Positions 42,479 to 51,022 are shown, counted from the stretch's first letter. The stretch: DNA of 64,000 bases from Bacillota bacterium (GCA_023411395.1 JAEYOV010000007.1:116601-180600); one strand, 5' to 3'. Made by a program: numbers and translations. Notes: generated by a model not told the origin, from the letters alone.

Positions 42479-42805
42479 TCACTTTTCCAAGGGGCCTTCA
42501 TAGCCGCTGATGCCGCCAATATTGGTCACCTCGGTATACCCGAGCCGCGCAAAACCCCGGCAAGCCGCCTGGCTTCTTGCGCCGCTCAGGCAATAAACAT
42601 ATAAAGGCGTGCTCTTGTCGGGAACAGCCGTTTGAATCGTCTCCCACTGATCCAGCGGCACCAAAAGGCTGCCGGGGATATGGCCCTGCCTGTACTCGGC
42701 AGGCGTCCTCACATCCACCACACGGATGTCAGGATTGCCTTTCAGTTGGGTGATGGCCTCGCGCATAGGCATGCTCTTGCAGCCCAAACCAAACATGCTG
42801 AACAT
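42479..42805 (-). CDS. Single-domain rhodanese-like sulfurtransferase
   Basis: A 108-residue rhodanese with DVRTPAEYRQGHIPGS and the active Cys72 in YCLSGARS. It would carry persulfide sulfur. It begins 1 base after the thioredoxin stop and ends 12 bases before the CoA-disulfide reductase, which has a second rhodanese domain. A cytoplasmic protein; no signal peptide. Confidence 0.92.
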   Translation of the reverse strand: MFSMFGLGCKSMPMREAITQLKGNPDIRVVDVRTPAEYRQGHIPGSLLVPLDQWETIQTAVPDKSTPLYVYCLSGARSQAACRGFARLGYTEVTNIGGISGYEGPLEK

Positions 42806-42806
42806 T

Positions 42807-43118
42807 TCACGCCTCCAGCAGCTTCAAAATGTCCTGCTTGGACCGGACGCCCACCATGGAGCCGGCCAGACGGCCATTTTTGAACACCGCCAGAGTGGGA
42901 ATGCTCATTACGCCGAAACGGGAAGCCAGCTCCGGCTGTTCATCCACATTGATTTTGCCTACCACGGCCTTATCGCCCATCTCCTCGGAAATACCCTCCA
43001 CCACGGGAGCGATCATCCGGCAGGGGCCGCACCAAGGCGCCCAGAAGTCCACCAGCACGGGCACCTGTGCCGCCAGCACATCGTTGAAGTTTTCCTTTGT
43101 AACCTTTATCGCAGCCAT
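42807..43118 (-). CDS. trxA: Thioredoxin
   Basis: A 103-residue thioredoxin with the active site WAPWCGPCR (Cys30, Cys33) and the cis-Pro segment MSIPTLAVFKNG. First gene of the thioredoxin-rhodanese-CoADR operon. AAAGGAGG lies 9 bases before the ATG. A palindrome GTGATAAAATCAC (43191-43203) upstream might be an operator. Confidence 0.95.
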   Translation of the reverse strand: MAAIKVTKENFNDVLAAQVPVLVDFWAPWCGPCRMIAPVVEGISEEMGDKAVVGKINVDEQPELASRFGVMSIPTLAVFKNGRLAGSMVGVRSKQDILKLLEA

Positions 43119-43203
43119 TGTATATTTCCTCCTTTGCTCTTTTTGAGCAGTTTGATAGACATACTATACCCGCATTTGCGCCATTCGAAAGTGATAAAAT
43201 CAC

Positions 43204-43236
43204 AAAACGCGGTTTTTTTGAAGAAAACCGCCTGAT
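43204..43236 (-). terminator. Terminator of the His/Cys-rich protein gene
   Basis: On the - strand GGCGGTTTTcttcAAAAAAACCGC followed by GTTTTGTGATTTT, 20 bases after the stop at 43255. Confidence 0.7.
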
Positions 43237-43254
43237 TTTCTTATGTAAAACGCC

Positions 43255-43800
43255 TTATCCATGAAGCAGCGTCCGCAAAACTTCACATCCTTCATGGGTC
43301 AAGGCCACGCTGCCAAGCTCCAATACCGGGATATCCAGCACGAATCCCGGCTTTTGTGACGCCTCCTTTACCGTTTCCACAAAGTAGGCGTAGATGCTGG
43401 ATTGCTCGTATTCCTGATACGCGTACCCTTTGAGGCGCATATCGTAATCCAGGGTGGTCAGCCCCAAGTCCTCAAGGGATGCAAACAATGAACCGTTTGC
43501 CTTCACTGTGTCCATGCCCTCCTTGGGGTCAGCAATGTACACGGGTTCCAGTGCCACGGCATAAGCATCCCCATCCCGGCTTGAGCGCAGCGCAAACCGG
43601 GCGATGGGCAGGTATCCCCGCTGATGTATTGCCAGCAGCACGTCGGACTGGGCTTGGGTAAGGCTGCCCTCTTCAGGCGCAAGATGCGCGTGATGATGGC
43701 CGCAACAGCATCCGTCCTCATGGGTATGTTCGTGGCCGCAGCCGCAATCCGTATCATGGGCATGGCCGCAGCCGCAGGCTTCGTGGTGATCGTGATGCAA
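43255..43800 (-). CDS. Protein with His/Cys-rich metal-binding N-terminus
   Basis: A 181-residue protein of unknown family. The first 37 residues are almost only His, Cys, Gly, Asp and Glu (HHDHHEACGCGH, then CGCGHEH and CCCGHHHAH), a clear multi-site metal-binding tail, probably for nickel, zinc or copper. The rest (about 45-181) is a compact alpha/beta domain without recognised motifs. The frame is open to 43851 with an ATG at 43818. However, a promoter -10 at 43819-43824 lies against that ATG, and AAAGGCGGAG lies 5 bases before TTG at 43800, so TTG is preferred. No transporter or metalloenzyme genes lie nearby. Confidence 0.6.
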   Translation of the reverse strand: MHHDHHEACGCGHAHDTDCGCGHEHTHEDGCCCGHHHAHLAPEEGSLTQAQSDVLLAIHQRGYLPIARFALRSSRDGDAYAVALEPVYIADPKEGMDTVKANGSLFASLEDLGLTTLDYDMRLKGYAYQEYEQSSIYAYFVETVKEASQKPGFVLDIPVLELGSVALTHEGCEVLRTLLHG

Positions 43801-43818
43801 GGGAACTCCGCCTTTCAT

Positions 43819-43848
43819 AGTATATTGCAAAAAACCGACTGATGTCCA
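43819..43848 (-). promoter_or_regulatory. Promoter of the His/Cys-rich protein gene
   Basis: On the - strand TGGACA (43843-43848), 18-base spacer, TATACT (43819-43824). Transcription would start about 12 bases before the TTG start codon, which argues against the ATG at 43818. Confidence 0.55.
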
Positions 43849-43861
43849 CATGGTTCTTCCA

Positions 43862-44395
43862 CTATTTTACCAGCGGGCAATGAAAAAGGGGCACATACCG
43901 CAATTGTTCCGCCACACGGCAGCTTTCAAACAGCGTAATTTCCTCCACCTGCTGGCCCATGGCCGCCACACGGACCGATGATAGCGCCTCCGGATCAAGC
44001 CTTGCCTGCCGCGCCAGGGTGATATGGGGATGAAAGGCCCCATCCTCCAGTTGAAACCCCGCCTGAAACAGCCTCCCCCGCGCACTTGCCGCCAATTGTT
44101 CCAAAAGCGGTGACTTTACAAGGCCGCAATAGAGTACCGCATCCTGGGGCCGGCGGAAAAAGGAGAGGCCACCTAATGCTATGGAAAAAGGAGCTGCCTG
44201 CGCGGCCGCCTCCCGCATGGCTTTTTCAATCGCCGGAACCGCCGAAACATCCGCCTGGCCGATGAATTGCAGGGTGCAGTGGTAATTGTCCCGGAGCGTA
44301 TAGCGCCCCGGGAAAAGCCTTTGCGCCCCAAGCGCGGCTTCCGCCAGCGAAGCCTTCATTTCCCTGCTCAAGCCGATGCCCACAAACAGCCGCAT
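43862..44395 (-). CDS. thpR: RNA 2',3'-cyclic phosphodiesterase (2H family)
   Basis: A 177-residue 2H phosphoesterase of the ThpR/LigT family, which opens 2',3'-cyclic phosphates on RNA. Both HxTx motifs are present: HCTLQFIG at about 41 and HITLARQ at about 128. The N-terminal MRLFVGIGLS is typical. Length normal. It lies 61 bases upstream of the His/Cys-rich gene on the same strand, but that gene has its own promoter. Confidence 0.93.
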   Translation of the reverse strand: MRLFVGIGLSREMKASLAEAALGAQRLFPGRYTLRDNYHCTLQFIGQADVSAVPAIEKAMREAAAQAAPFSIALGGLSFFRRPQDAVLYCGLVKSPLLEQLAASARGRLFQAGFQLEDGAFHPHITLARQARLDPEALSSVRVAAMGQQVEEITLFESCRVAEQLRYVPLFHCPLVK

Positions 44396-44467
44396 GCGTT
44401 TTCCCTCCCGCTTCCTCCAGCATAGGCAAAATTCAGCCGCCTGTCAATGCGCAGCCGCAAGATTTTG

Positions 44468-44496
44468 TTGACAGGCCGCTTTCACGGGTGTATCAA
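44468..44496 (+). promoter_or_regulatory. Promoter of the rhamnose mutarotase gene
   Basis: TTGACA (44468-44473), 17-base spacer, TATCAA (44491-44496), 47 bases before the ATG at 44544. Confidence 0.7.
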
Positions 44497-44543
44497 TAGA
44501 TAGGAATGCTGCGGATATGAATGATGCCGGGGAGGAATGCCTA

Positions 44544-44855
44544 ATGGAACGTTTTGCTTGGAAAGCCATTGTGCTGCCGGGGATGTTGGAGGAATACAGG
44601 CGCCGCCATGATGAGATTTGGCCGGAGATGACGGCGCTGCTCAACGAGGCGGGCATCCACAACTACACGATCTGGAACGTAGGCGACGAGCTTTTCGGCT
44701 ATTACGAGTGCGAAAGCATCGAACGCGCCAACAGGATTCAAAATCAAAGCCCTGTGGTCAAGCGCTGGAACGAGTCCATGGCACCGCTCATGCGCATGGT
44801 GTCCGACGGGCGGAAAGGCGAAGGCGGCATGGTGCAGGTGTTTTTTCATCCATAG
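44544..44855 (+). CDS. rhaM: L-rhamnose mutarotase
   Basis: A 103-residue RhaM/YiiL-type mutarotase that interconverts alpha and beta L-rhamnose. The motif EEYRRRHDEIWPEM includes the catalytic His, and IWNVGDELFGYYE and VVKRWNESMAPLM fit the family. GGGGAGG lies 8 bases before the ATG at 44544; the longer frame from 44517 is not supported. It stands alone with its own promoter, convergent with a sugar ABC operon that might import its substrate. Confidence 0.88.
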   Translation: MERFAWKAIVLPGMLEEYRRRHDEIWPEMTALLNEAGIHNYTIWNVGDELFGYYECESIERANRIQNQSPVVKRWNESMAPLMRMVSDGRKGEGGMVQVFFHP

Positions 44856-44916
44856 GATAGCAAGAAAACAGCGTCCCTGGCCGCGATGGTCCGGGACGCT
44901 GTTTCGCTGCACAGCT

Positions 44917-46185
44917 TTATCTTCCTGCGTGCCCTGCCGCAGCCTTCTTCGCGGCGGCGCCCCGCCAGGCGTACATCACCAGCGCCAGGGCGATTACGCC
45001 ATAGCACAGGAATACGCGGAAAAACTCGCCGATATTGGGATCGCCGAACAGGTTGCTGCCGGCATCCTGCGCCACGACGAACAGGGTGTGGAACAGCACG
45101 CAGCCGATGATGGCCTGGCCATTGGTGGCGCGGTCGATGGATGCGCCGCCCACCAGGATCGCCGCGCCGGCGTACAGGCCAACCATCTCGTGCGCGGCAT
45201 AGGTTTGAAGCGTTCCCAGGTTTTGAATGAAGATGATCTGCCCCCAGCCCGCCAGGATGGTGGACATCATAATGGCGATGATGCGCACACGGTTGACATT
45301 GATGCCGGCGGCATTGGCCACCACCCGGCTCTGGCCTACGGCACGGAATTTCTGCCCCAGCCTGGTACGCATGATGACCACGTTGAACAGGCACAACAGC
45401 GCGATAACGCCGAAGGTAAACACCGGAACGGTAATGTTTTTGAGGCTCGTGTTTACCGCCGGGATCTGATAGGCCAGGCTGAAGGCCACGGCCATGCCAG
45501 CCAGTACGAGCATGCGTCTGAGCGTCATTTTGTGAAGCAGATGCAGCCCTACAGCCCCTGCAAGGGTGATGGCGGAAACGCCGTACAGCGCCTGGGAAAA
45601 CGTGACACGCCACACATTGTCAAACGCGGATAAAAGCCCGACGGAGCCTGTAAGGTTCAGCGTATTGGCGACGCCCGTACCGCCCACGATGGTCACGGAT
45701 TCATTCAGCGGTATGATCTTGCCGAACACGAACAGGAACAGAAGCTGGTAGGCGCCGTTGGCAAAAAAGCCAAGGATCATGGACCCGATGGTTTCCTGGC
45801 CCTTCATTTTGTTCAGCAGGGAGCCGATCAAAAAACCGAACCCGCCCGCCAGGGGCACGGTGATGGCCGCCGCCAGCAGAAGGCCGCCCACGCCCTGAAC
45901 GCCCCAGCTGATGACCAGGAGCAGGCCGATCTGCGCCGCCATCGCGCCAATGGTAATGGCAAAGTTGATGCCCATCCCCGCCACGATGGGAATGATCAGC
46001 GCCAGTACAATAAACAGGTTGCGCGTCAGGCGGCTCATCAACTGATAAAAGATATCCGTCATCGGCCGGCCCGAATAGGCAACAAACACAATGCTCAAAA
46101 GCAAAAAGATATATGTGACGATATACTCGCGCGCATTGGCCTTCAGCCCCCGGCCGGCACGCCTTAAAAAATCCCTGTCAGGCAC
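44917..46185 (-). CDS. Sugar-type ABC transporter permease (second subunit)
   Basis: A 422-residue BPD_transp_2 permease with 9-10 membrane helices and no long insertion. Segments GFGFLIGSLLNKMKGQETI and RVVANAAGINVNRVRI (EAA-like loop) are typical of RbsC/YtfT/nucleoside-type permeases. It pairs with the larger permease encoded just upstream. The GTG at 46185 follows GGGAGG by 8 bases and overlaps the upstream stop by 8 bases; a GTG at 46194 is the other option. A DUF3798 binding protein and an RbsA-like ATPase complete the system. Confidence 0.87.
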   Translation of the reverse strand: MPDRDFLRRAGRGLKANAREYIVTYIFLLLSIVFVAYSGRPMTDIFYQLMSRLTRNLFIVLALIIPIVAGMGINFAITIGAMAAQIGLLLVISWGVQGVGGLLLAAAITVPLAGGFGFLIGSLLNKMKGQETIGSMILGFFANGAYQLLFLFVFGKIIPLNESVTIVGGTGVANTLNLTGSVGLLSAFDNVWRVTFSQALYGVSAITLAGAVGLHLLHKMTLRRMLVLAGMAVAFSLAYQIPAVNTSLKNITVPVFTFGVIALLCLFNVVIMRTRLGQKFRAVGQSRVVANAAGINVNRVRIIAIMMSTILAGWGQIIFIQNLGTLQTYAAHEMVGLYAGAAILVGGASIDRATNGQAIIGCVLFHTLFVVAQDAGSNLFGDPNIGEFFRVFLCYGVIALALVMYAWRGAAAKKAAAGHAGR

Positions 46186-48091
46186 GAGATTCACCTCCCG
46201 ATTGGGTCAGCGCATAGAGGATGATGCCGTTGGAAATGAGGATGCGCATCACCTCTGACAGGCCGCCTTCCGAAATGGCCGCGTTCGCCACCTGAATGCC
46301 CAGCGCCAGCACGCCCTGGAACAGGAACGTGCCCAGAATTACGTTGGATACCTTGGCGCGGGATACGCTGGCGCCGCCGATCAGGATCGCGCTGGCGGCG
46401 ATGAAGCCCATCTGCCTGGGCCCGCTGTACAATTGCATGAAGCCAAAGCTCTGGGAATACACAATGATGCCCACCGCCGCGATGACCGTGGAGATGGTGG
46501 TGCCGATGGTGCGCATGCGGTCCACGTTGATGCCCGCGGCTTCCGCAAACCTGGGGTTGGACCCCGCGGCAATCATGGCCGTGCCCGTCTTGGAGCGGGA
46601 GAACAGCCACATGGCGCCGCAGCAAAGGAAGAAGAACATAAGAAGCCCCGTGGGAACCGTCACGCCAAAGAGCTTGAAGGACCACAAATTGTTGAGGATG
46701 GAGCCAAAGGAGCCGCTCATGTTGTGCATCACGCGCAAGCCTGTGCCCAAGGCCCAGGTGATCTTGGGATTTCTGAAGGGCAGCAGCATCCAGGCGATGG
46801 ACATCAAAGATACAAAGGAAAAGCCCACGTACGTGGAAACCGTCATCTCATTGCCCTTGAGCCTGTTGAGAAGCTTGGAATACAGCCAGCCCACCGGCAT
46901 GGCGAAGAGGCACCCCACCACCACGGCGAAGAAGAACGCGCCCCAGCCCGTCATGTTGTATTCCAGCGCAATCAGCGTGGACAAAAGGCCGCCGATGATG
47001 CCGGCCGTCATACCCATATTCAGGCTGATGCCCGATTGTATGCCGGGCAGCATTGCCAGCGCAAGCACGCCGAACATGCCCGTGCGCTTCAATACATTGC
47101 CGATCATGGTGGGAACGGAAATGCCGTACAGACCGGCCAATACGCAAAGAAGCACAAAGAAGGCCAGAATGACAAGCCTGGGCATGCCCAGCTTGTTTAC
47201 CAGCGGCCTGTAAAAGAAAATGGCAAACGCCAGTAGCATCAGGCCGACGCCGATGGTGATCATATCGTCGCCCCTGCGCGCCACCGTTATTTGAAGCTTT
47301 TCGCCGGAAGAAAAGATGGCTTCGGCACCCATATGGGCATAGCGGTCATGCTGCTCCTCAAAGCCGGAACCGTGGGCATAGACGATGGCAAGAACCGGCT
47401 TTTCCAGGCCCGCCACCATTTTTTCGGTCAGGCCGGGGAGGATTTTCGTCAGCTCCGACCCGAGCAGTTCATACTGGGCATGGACTTGCGCGTTCAGCGC
47501 AAGCAGCGCCCCGCTGGCCTTGAAGCCGGAGTAGTCAACAATCTCCACCTGAACCTCCTCCAGGTCGGATTCGTCGATGATCTCCCCTTCGCCCTCACCG
47601 GATTCCACCAGGTTCTCCAGTTCCTCCTGAAGGGTCAAATCCTGCGTTTGCGTCAGCTCAAGCTGCTGCGCGTAAGCGGCCTTTTCGGCGGCTTCCAGTT
47701 CGGCATAGGCTTTTTGCGCCGATTCCAGGCTGAGAATTTTTTCATCCAGGCCGGCAGCATCCAGCCCTTCAAAATTCGCGAACTGTGCCTGGGCTTTATC
47801 CCGCGCCTCCGCTTCCTTTTCCGCGGCGTAGGCGGCGCGCTGGTTGCGGCTGTACTTGTTCTCGTCCGCATATTCGCGGGCCACCTTCTTGGCCTCCAGC
47901 GCGATCTCATCGATGATGGCGCCCGCAGCGGTGCGCATCACCGCGTAAACGCGCATATCGTGCAGACCCTTTTGAACAAAGCTGCCGCCGCGCATCCAGT
48001 AGCCGACGATGCCCGTAATCACCATGGCAACAGACAAAAGGACAAGCAATCCGGAGACGATCCATTGCGCCTTTGTATGTTTTTTCTTCAT
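46178..48091 (-). CDS. Sugar-type ABC permease with large extracytoplasmic coiled-coil insertion
   Basis: A 637-residue permease. Membrane helix 1 is at about 10-31, followed by an extracytoplasmic region of about 245 residues (32-277), then helices at 278-294 and 305-322 and the normal permease core with SNPRFAEAAGINVDRMR. The insertion is rich in Ala, Glu, Lys and Gln (about 60-160 is a predicted coiled coil), has an acidic stretch near 163-180 (ESGEGEGEIIDESDLEE) and ends in a more globular part (200-270). The mglC-like permease in this window has the same plan with unrelated sequence. The start overlaps the ATPase stop (ATGA). Confidence 0.85.
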   Translation of the reverse strand: MKKKHTKAQWIVSGLLVLLSVAMVITGIVGYWMRGGSFVQKGLHDMRVYAVMRTAAGAIIDEIALEAKKVAREYADENKYSRNQRAAYAAEKEAEARDKAQAQFANFEGLDAAGLDEKILSLESAQKAYAELEAAEKAAYAQQLELTQTQDLTLQEELENLVESGEGEGEIIDESDLEEVQVEIVDYSGFKASGALLALNAQVHAQYELLGSELTKILPGLTEKMVAGLEKPVLAIVYAHGSGFEEQHDRYAHMGAEAIFSSGEKLQITVARRGDDMITIGVGLMLLAFAIFFYRPLVNKLGMPRLVILAFFVLLCVLAGLYGISVPTMIGNVLKRTGMFGVLALAMLPGIQSGISLNMGMTAGIIGGLLSTLIALEYNMTGWGAFFFAVVVGCLFAMPVGWLYSKLLNRLKGNEMTVSTYVGFSFVSLMSIAWMLLPFRNPKITWALGTGLRVMHNMSGSFGSILNNLWSFKLFGVTVPTGLLMFFFLCCGAMWLFSRSKTGTAMIAAGSNPRFAEAAGINVDRMRTIGTTISTVIAAVGIIVYSQSFGFMQLYSGPRQMGFIAASAILIGGASVSRAKVSNVILGTFLFQGVLALGIQVANAAISEGGLSEVMRILISNGIILYALTQSGGESRA

Positions 48092-49686
48092 GCCCTCTCG
48101 CCCCCTTCCGCCTTCAGGCCGGACATCGCAAGGCCGAAGCTTGCGTCGGAGCTGCCGGGCCTTAATATGTCGGCAATCTTCCCCTCGGCGACGATGGCGA
48201 TCCTGTCACAGACGGAGCGCAGCTCCATAAGCTCGGAGGATACCATGACGATGGTCAGCCCGGTTTCCCGGTTCAGCCTCACCAGCGTTTCCAGCACCAA
48301 CTGCTTGGCGCCGATGTCGATGCCGCGGGTCGGCTCCGAAACGAACAGGAATCTGGGCTTGAGCGCCAGCGCCCGGGCCACGCAAACCTTTTGCTGGTTG
48401 CCGCCGGAAAGGGTGCCCGTATGTTGGGTGGGTGACTGGCAGCGTATATCCAGCTCCTTGATCATTCTTTTGGCAAACCTGCGGATCTCCTTGCTGTTGC
48501 GCAGCCGCATGAGCTTTGGCCCCACCAGAAAATCGCCCTTGACCTGCATGGCATTGAAGGCAATGTTGTCCTCAATGGGCTGGTCCAGTAAAAGACCCAC
48601 GCCGCGCCGGTCCTCCGACACCATGGCCAGGCCGCGCTTGAGTGCCGTCCTGGCGTCGTTGAGCGGCAGCGGCGAACCGAAAAGCTCCACCTCGCCCGTT
48701 GCCGGGTAAATGCCCATGATGCCGTTGGGCAGCCCTACCTTGCCTTGCCCGGCCAGACCGCCAATGCCAAGGATCTCGCCCTCATGCACATCCAGATCGA
48801 TGCCGTGCACCGCTTCGCCGGGCATATCCACCGTCAGGTTCCGCACCTTCAAGGCGATGGTTTCACTGGCCTTTTCCATCTTGGACCCGATGGCGATCAT
48901 GCCTTCCTCACCCCGCCCGATCATCAGCGAAGCCATTTCCACCAGGGAAGTATCCTTCTTGTCCCGTGTAACCACCAACTTCCCATCCCGCAAGATGGTG
49001 ATGGTGTCCGCCGCCTGCATCACCTCATCCAGGCGGTGCGTAATGAAAATAATGGCAATATTCCTGGAGGCAATGTCCCTCATCACAGTGATCAGCTGAT
49101 TGGCCTCGCTCTCGGTCAAAACGGCGGTGGGCTCGTCAAATACCAGAAGCTTGATACCCGTCTTGTCAATCTCCCTGGCGATTTCCACAAACTGCATGTA
49201 GCCTACGGGCAGCCCCCTGACGCGGGTGCTTTCGCTGATGGCGATGCCCACGCTGGACAGCGCCTTTTGTGCATCCGCCCGCATGGCCGCCATATCCAGC
49301 GATTCCAGCTCCCGCCCGAACACACGGCTTGTAAGGTTCGGCCTGGAAATTTCCCGGTTGAGCTTGATGTTTTCCGTGATGGTGAAGCCGGGGATCAGCA
49401 TGAATTCCTGGTGCACCATGCCGATGCCCTTGAACATCGCGTCCTGCGGCGAAAGGATGTGCGTCAGCTCGCCATGAAGCAGAACCTCTCCCTTGTAGCC
49501 GCCTGTGGAATGGATCACGGGCATGCCGAAGAGGATATTCATCAATGTGGATTTCCCCGCCCCGTTTTCGCCCAGCAGCGCATGTATCTCGCCGGGTTTA
49601 ACGCGCAGGGTCACATTCTTCAGCACGGCATTTTGACCGTACTCCTTGGTGATATTGTTCATTTCCAGTACATATTCAGATGACAA
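48088..49686 (-). CDS. Sugar-type ABC transporter ATP-binding protein (RbsA/XylG-like)
   Basis: A 532-residue double ATPase. Domain 1 has GENGAGKSTLMNI and LVFDEPTAVLTESEA; domain 2 has GIGGLAGQGKVGL, LSGGNQQKVCVARAL and FVSEPTRGIDIG, where Ser replaces the Walker B Asp (VSEP). RbsA-type proteins often have one reduced site. The frame is open to 49707, but GGGAGGGG lies 7-8 bases before TTG at 49686, giving MSSEYVLEMNN. It follows the binding-protein gene across a hairpin. Confidence 0.9.
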   Translation of the reverse strand: MSSEYVLEMNNITKEYGQNAVLKNVTLRVKPGEIHALLGENGAGKSTLMNILFGMPVIHSTGGYKGEVLLHGELTHILSPQDAMFKGIGMVHQEFMLIPGFTITENIKLNREISRPNLTSRVFGRELESLDMAAMRADAQKALSSVGIAISESTRVRGLPVGYMQFVEIAREIDKTGIKLLVFDEPTAVLTESEANQLITVMRDIASRNIAIIFITHRLDEVMQAADTITILRDGKLVVTRDKKDTSLVEMASLMIGRGEEGMIAIGSKMEKASETIALKVRNLTVDMPGEAVHGIDLDVHEGEILGIGGLAGQGKVGLPNGIMGIYPATGEVELFGSPLPLNDARTALKRGLAMVSEDRRGVGLLLDQPIEDNIAFNAMQVKGDFLVGPKLMRLRNSKEIRRFAKRMIKELDIRCQSPTQHTGTLSGGNQQKVCVARALALKPRFLFVSEPTRGIDIGAKQLVLETLVRLNRETGLTIVMVSSELMELRSVCDRIAIVAEGKIADILRPGSSDASFGLAMSGLKAEGGERA

Positions 49687-49733
49687 GAGGACACCCCTCC
49701 CAGGCAATGAAATGACACGAAATACGCTCCCAG

Positions 49734-49771
49734 AAAAAAGGCCCGCTCGCCGTTAAGCGGGCGGGCCTTTG
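49734..49771 (-). terminator. Hairpin between the DUF3798 gene and its ATPase gene
   Basis: On the - strand AAAGGCCCGC...GCGGGCC pairing followed by TTTTTT. It sits inside the operon, as in the mgl-type operon, and probably favours binding-protein expression. Confidence 0.75.
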
Positions 49772-49786
49772 CGGTCGCGCCAAATG

Positions 49787-50929
49787 TTACTTGGTGTAGT
49801 AATCGTGGAAGTCGATATTGTCGAACAGCAGCATGAAGTAGTTGGACACTTCCTTGCCGTCGCCGTCAACGTAGCTCATCAGGGAGGCATCGGCGCCGGA
49901 GGCGTCGGACAGCGCCTTTTTCAGTTCTTCGGCATTGGTCTTCTCGGCGAACGCGCCTTCAATGTAGGCCTTGGCATACGCGAAGCCGCCGTAGATCATG
50001 CTCATGTTCACGGGAACAGACCAGGTGGAGAAACGGCCCAGGGCATCATTTGCCGCCAGAACATCGGCGGTCTTCTTCAGGTAGGCATCGATGTCGCCGT
50101 AGTCCTTGGCCTCAACAGCCAGGCTCATGGAAGCCGGGAAGCCGTGGAAGGGGCTGGGGCAGCAGGGCAGCGGATAGTAGGCATCCTTCTGAACCAGCAC
50201 GGCAGCCTGCAAGGGTTCCTGCATGCCGCAGTTGGTGGTGAAGAAGGCTACCTTCTTGCCGGCATATTCCTGCATGACCATGGGCACATCTTCCAGTATG
50301 AACTGCTGGGCGCCCGTCATGCCGGCGTCGCCAGTGGGATCGGGAGCATCGCGGAATACAAATTCGATTCCGGCGTCTTCGCATTCTTCCGTAAGGATGT
50401 TGTAGCGGGCCACGATCGTCTCATAGCTCATGTGGCGGGCAAAGGAATAGTGCACCAGCACATCCACGCCCCACTCTTTGCAGGTGTCCACGATCTGGTA
50501 GCCGCCATTGATTTCGTCCACGCCCAGAACGATGTCCGCGGCGCCGGCGATGTCGGCGGGGTCTTCGGCGGGCACGCCAGCGATGAGCAGAATGTCGTCG
50601 CGGCCCAGTTCATTCTTGATCTGGGTGAAGGCGGCGGTGGAGCCCTGCACGGACTGCACGAAGATGATGGCCTTCACGGCGGGGTCGGCAGCAAACTGCA
50701 GTACCTTGCCGATGGTGGTCTCCACTTCGGAGGAGAAGTTGTCCGGATATGTATCGGTGACAATGATGTCCGGATACAGCTCCTTCAGTTTTTCCGCGGC
50801 GCGGAATTCCTCTTCACCCTGGGTGGTGGTGCCGGTCAAGATGGCGATCTTGTAATCGGCGGCCAGCGCGGAAGAAGCCAGGCCCATCACCAGCACAAGG
50901 GCCAGAAGGATGCTAACCATTTTCTTCAT
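49787..50929 (-). CDS. DUF3798 family substrate-binding protein
   Basis: A 380-residue periplasmic-binding-protein-like protein. A signal peptide covers 1-23 (SILLALVLVMGLASSALA) with no lipobox Cys. The mature part starts YKIAILTGTTTQGEEEF, and LGVDEINGGYQIVDTCKEWG and FFTTNCGMQEPLQAAV are typical of DUF3798. Such proteins are encoded with RbsA-like ATPases and two permeases; the ligand is not established. It is first in the operon, with promoter at 50961-50990 and GGGAGG 9 bases before the ATG. Confidence 0.88.
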   Translation of the reverse strand: MKKMVSILLALVLVMGLASSALAADYKIAILTGTTTQGEEEFRAAEKLKELYPDIIVTDTYPDNFSSEVETTIGKVLQFAADPAVKAIIFVQSVQGSTAAFTQIKNELGRDDILLIAGVPAEDPADIAGAADIVLGVDEINGGYQIVDTCKEWGVDVLVHYSFARHMSYETIVARYNILTEECEDAGIEFVFRDAPDPTGDAGMTGAQQFILEDVPMVMQEYAGKKVAFFTTNCGMQEPLQAAVLVQKDAYYPLPCCPSPFHGFPASMSLAVEAKDYGDIDAYLKKTADVLAANDALGRFSTWSVPVNMSMIYGGFAYAKAYIEGAFAEKTNAEELKKALSDASGADASLMSYVDGDGKEVSNYFMLLFDNIDFHDYYTK

Positions 50930-50960
50930 ATAAGGCGATACCTCCCTGAACGTTTTTTAT

Positions 50961-50990
50961 AGTATACAGGATAGGAAGATATTCCGTCAA
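50961..50990 (-). promoter_or_regulatory. Promoter of the DUF3798 ABC operon
   Basis: On the - strand TTGACG (50985-50990), 18-base spacer, TATACT (50961-50966), about 30 bases before the start codon. Confidence 0.7.
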
Positions 50991-51012
50991 TGAAAAAAAC
51001 GAAGAATTGCAC

Positions 51013-51022
51013 TTGTATACAA
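51013..51022. promoter_or_regulatory. Palindrome upstream of the ABC operon promoter, possible operator
   Basis: TTGTATACAA is a perfect 10-bp palindrome 22 bases upstream of the -35 box. It resembles sites bound by GntR-type regulators. No regulator gene is adjacent. Confidence 0.35.

Noticed and set aside
46433..47236. 267-codon + strand frame opposite the large permease
   Set aside because: Extreme His/Gln/Gly content and no start signal; it is a shadow of the permease frame.
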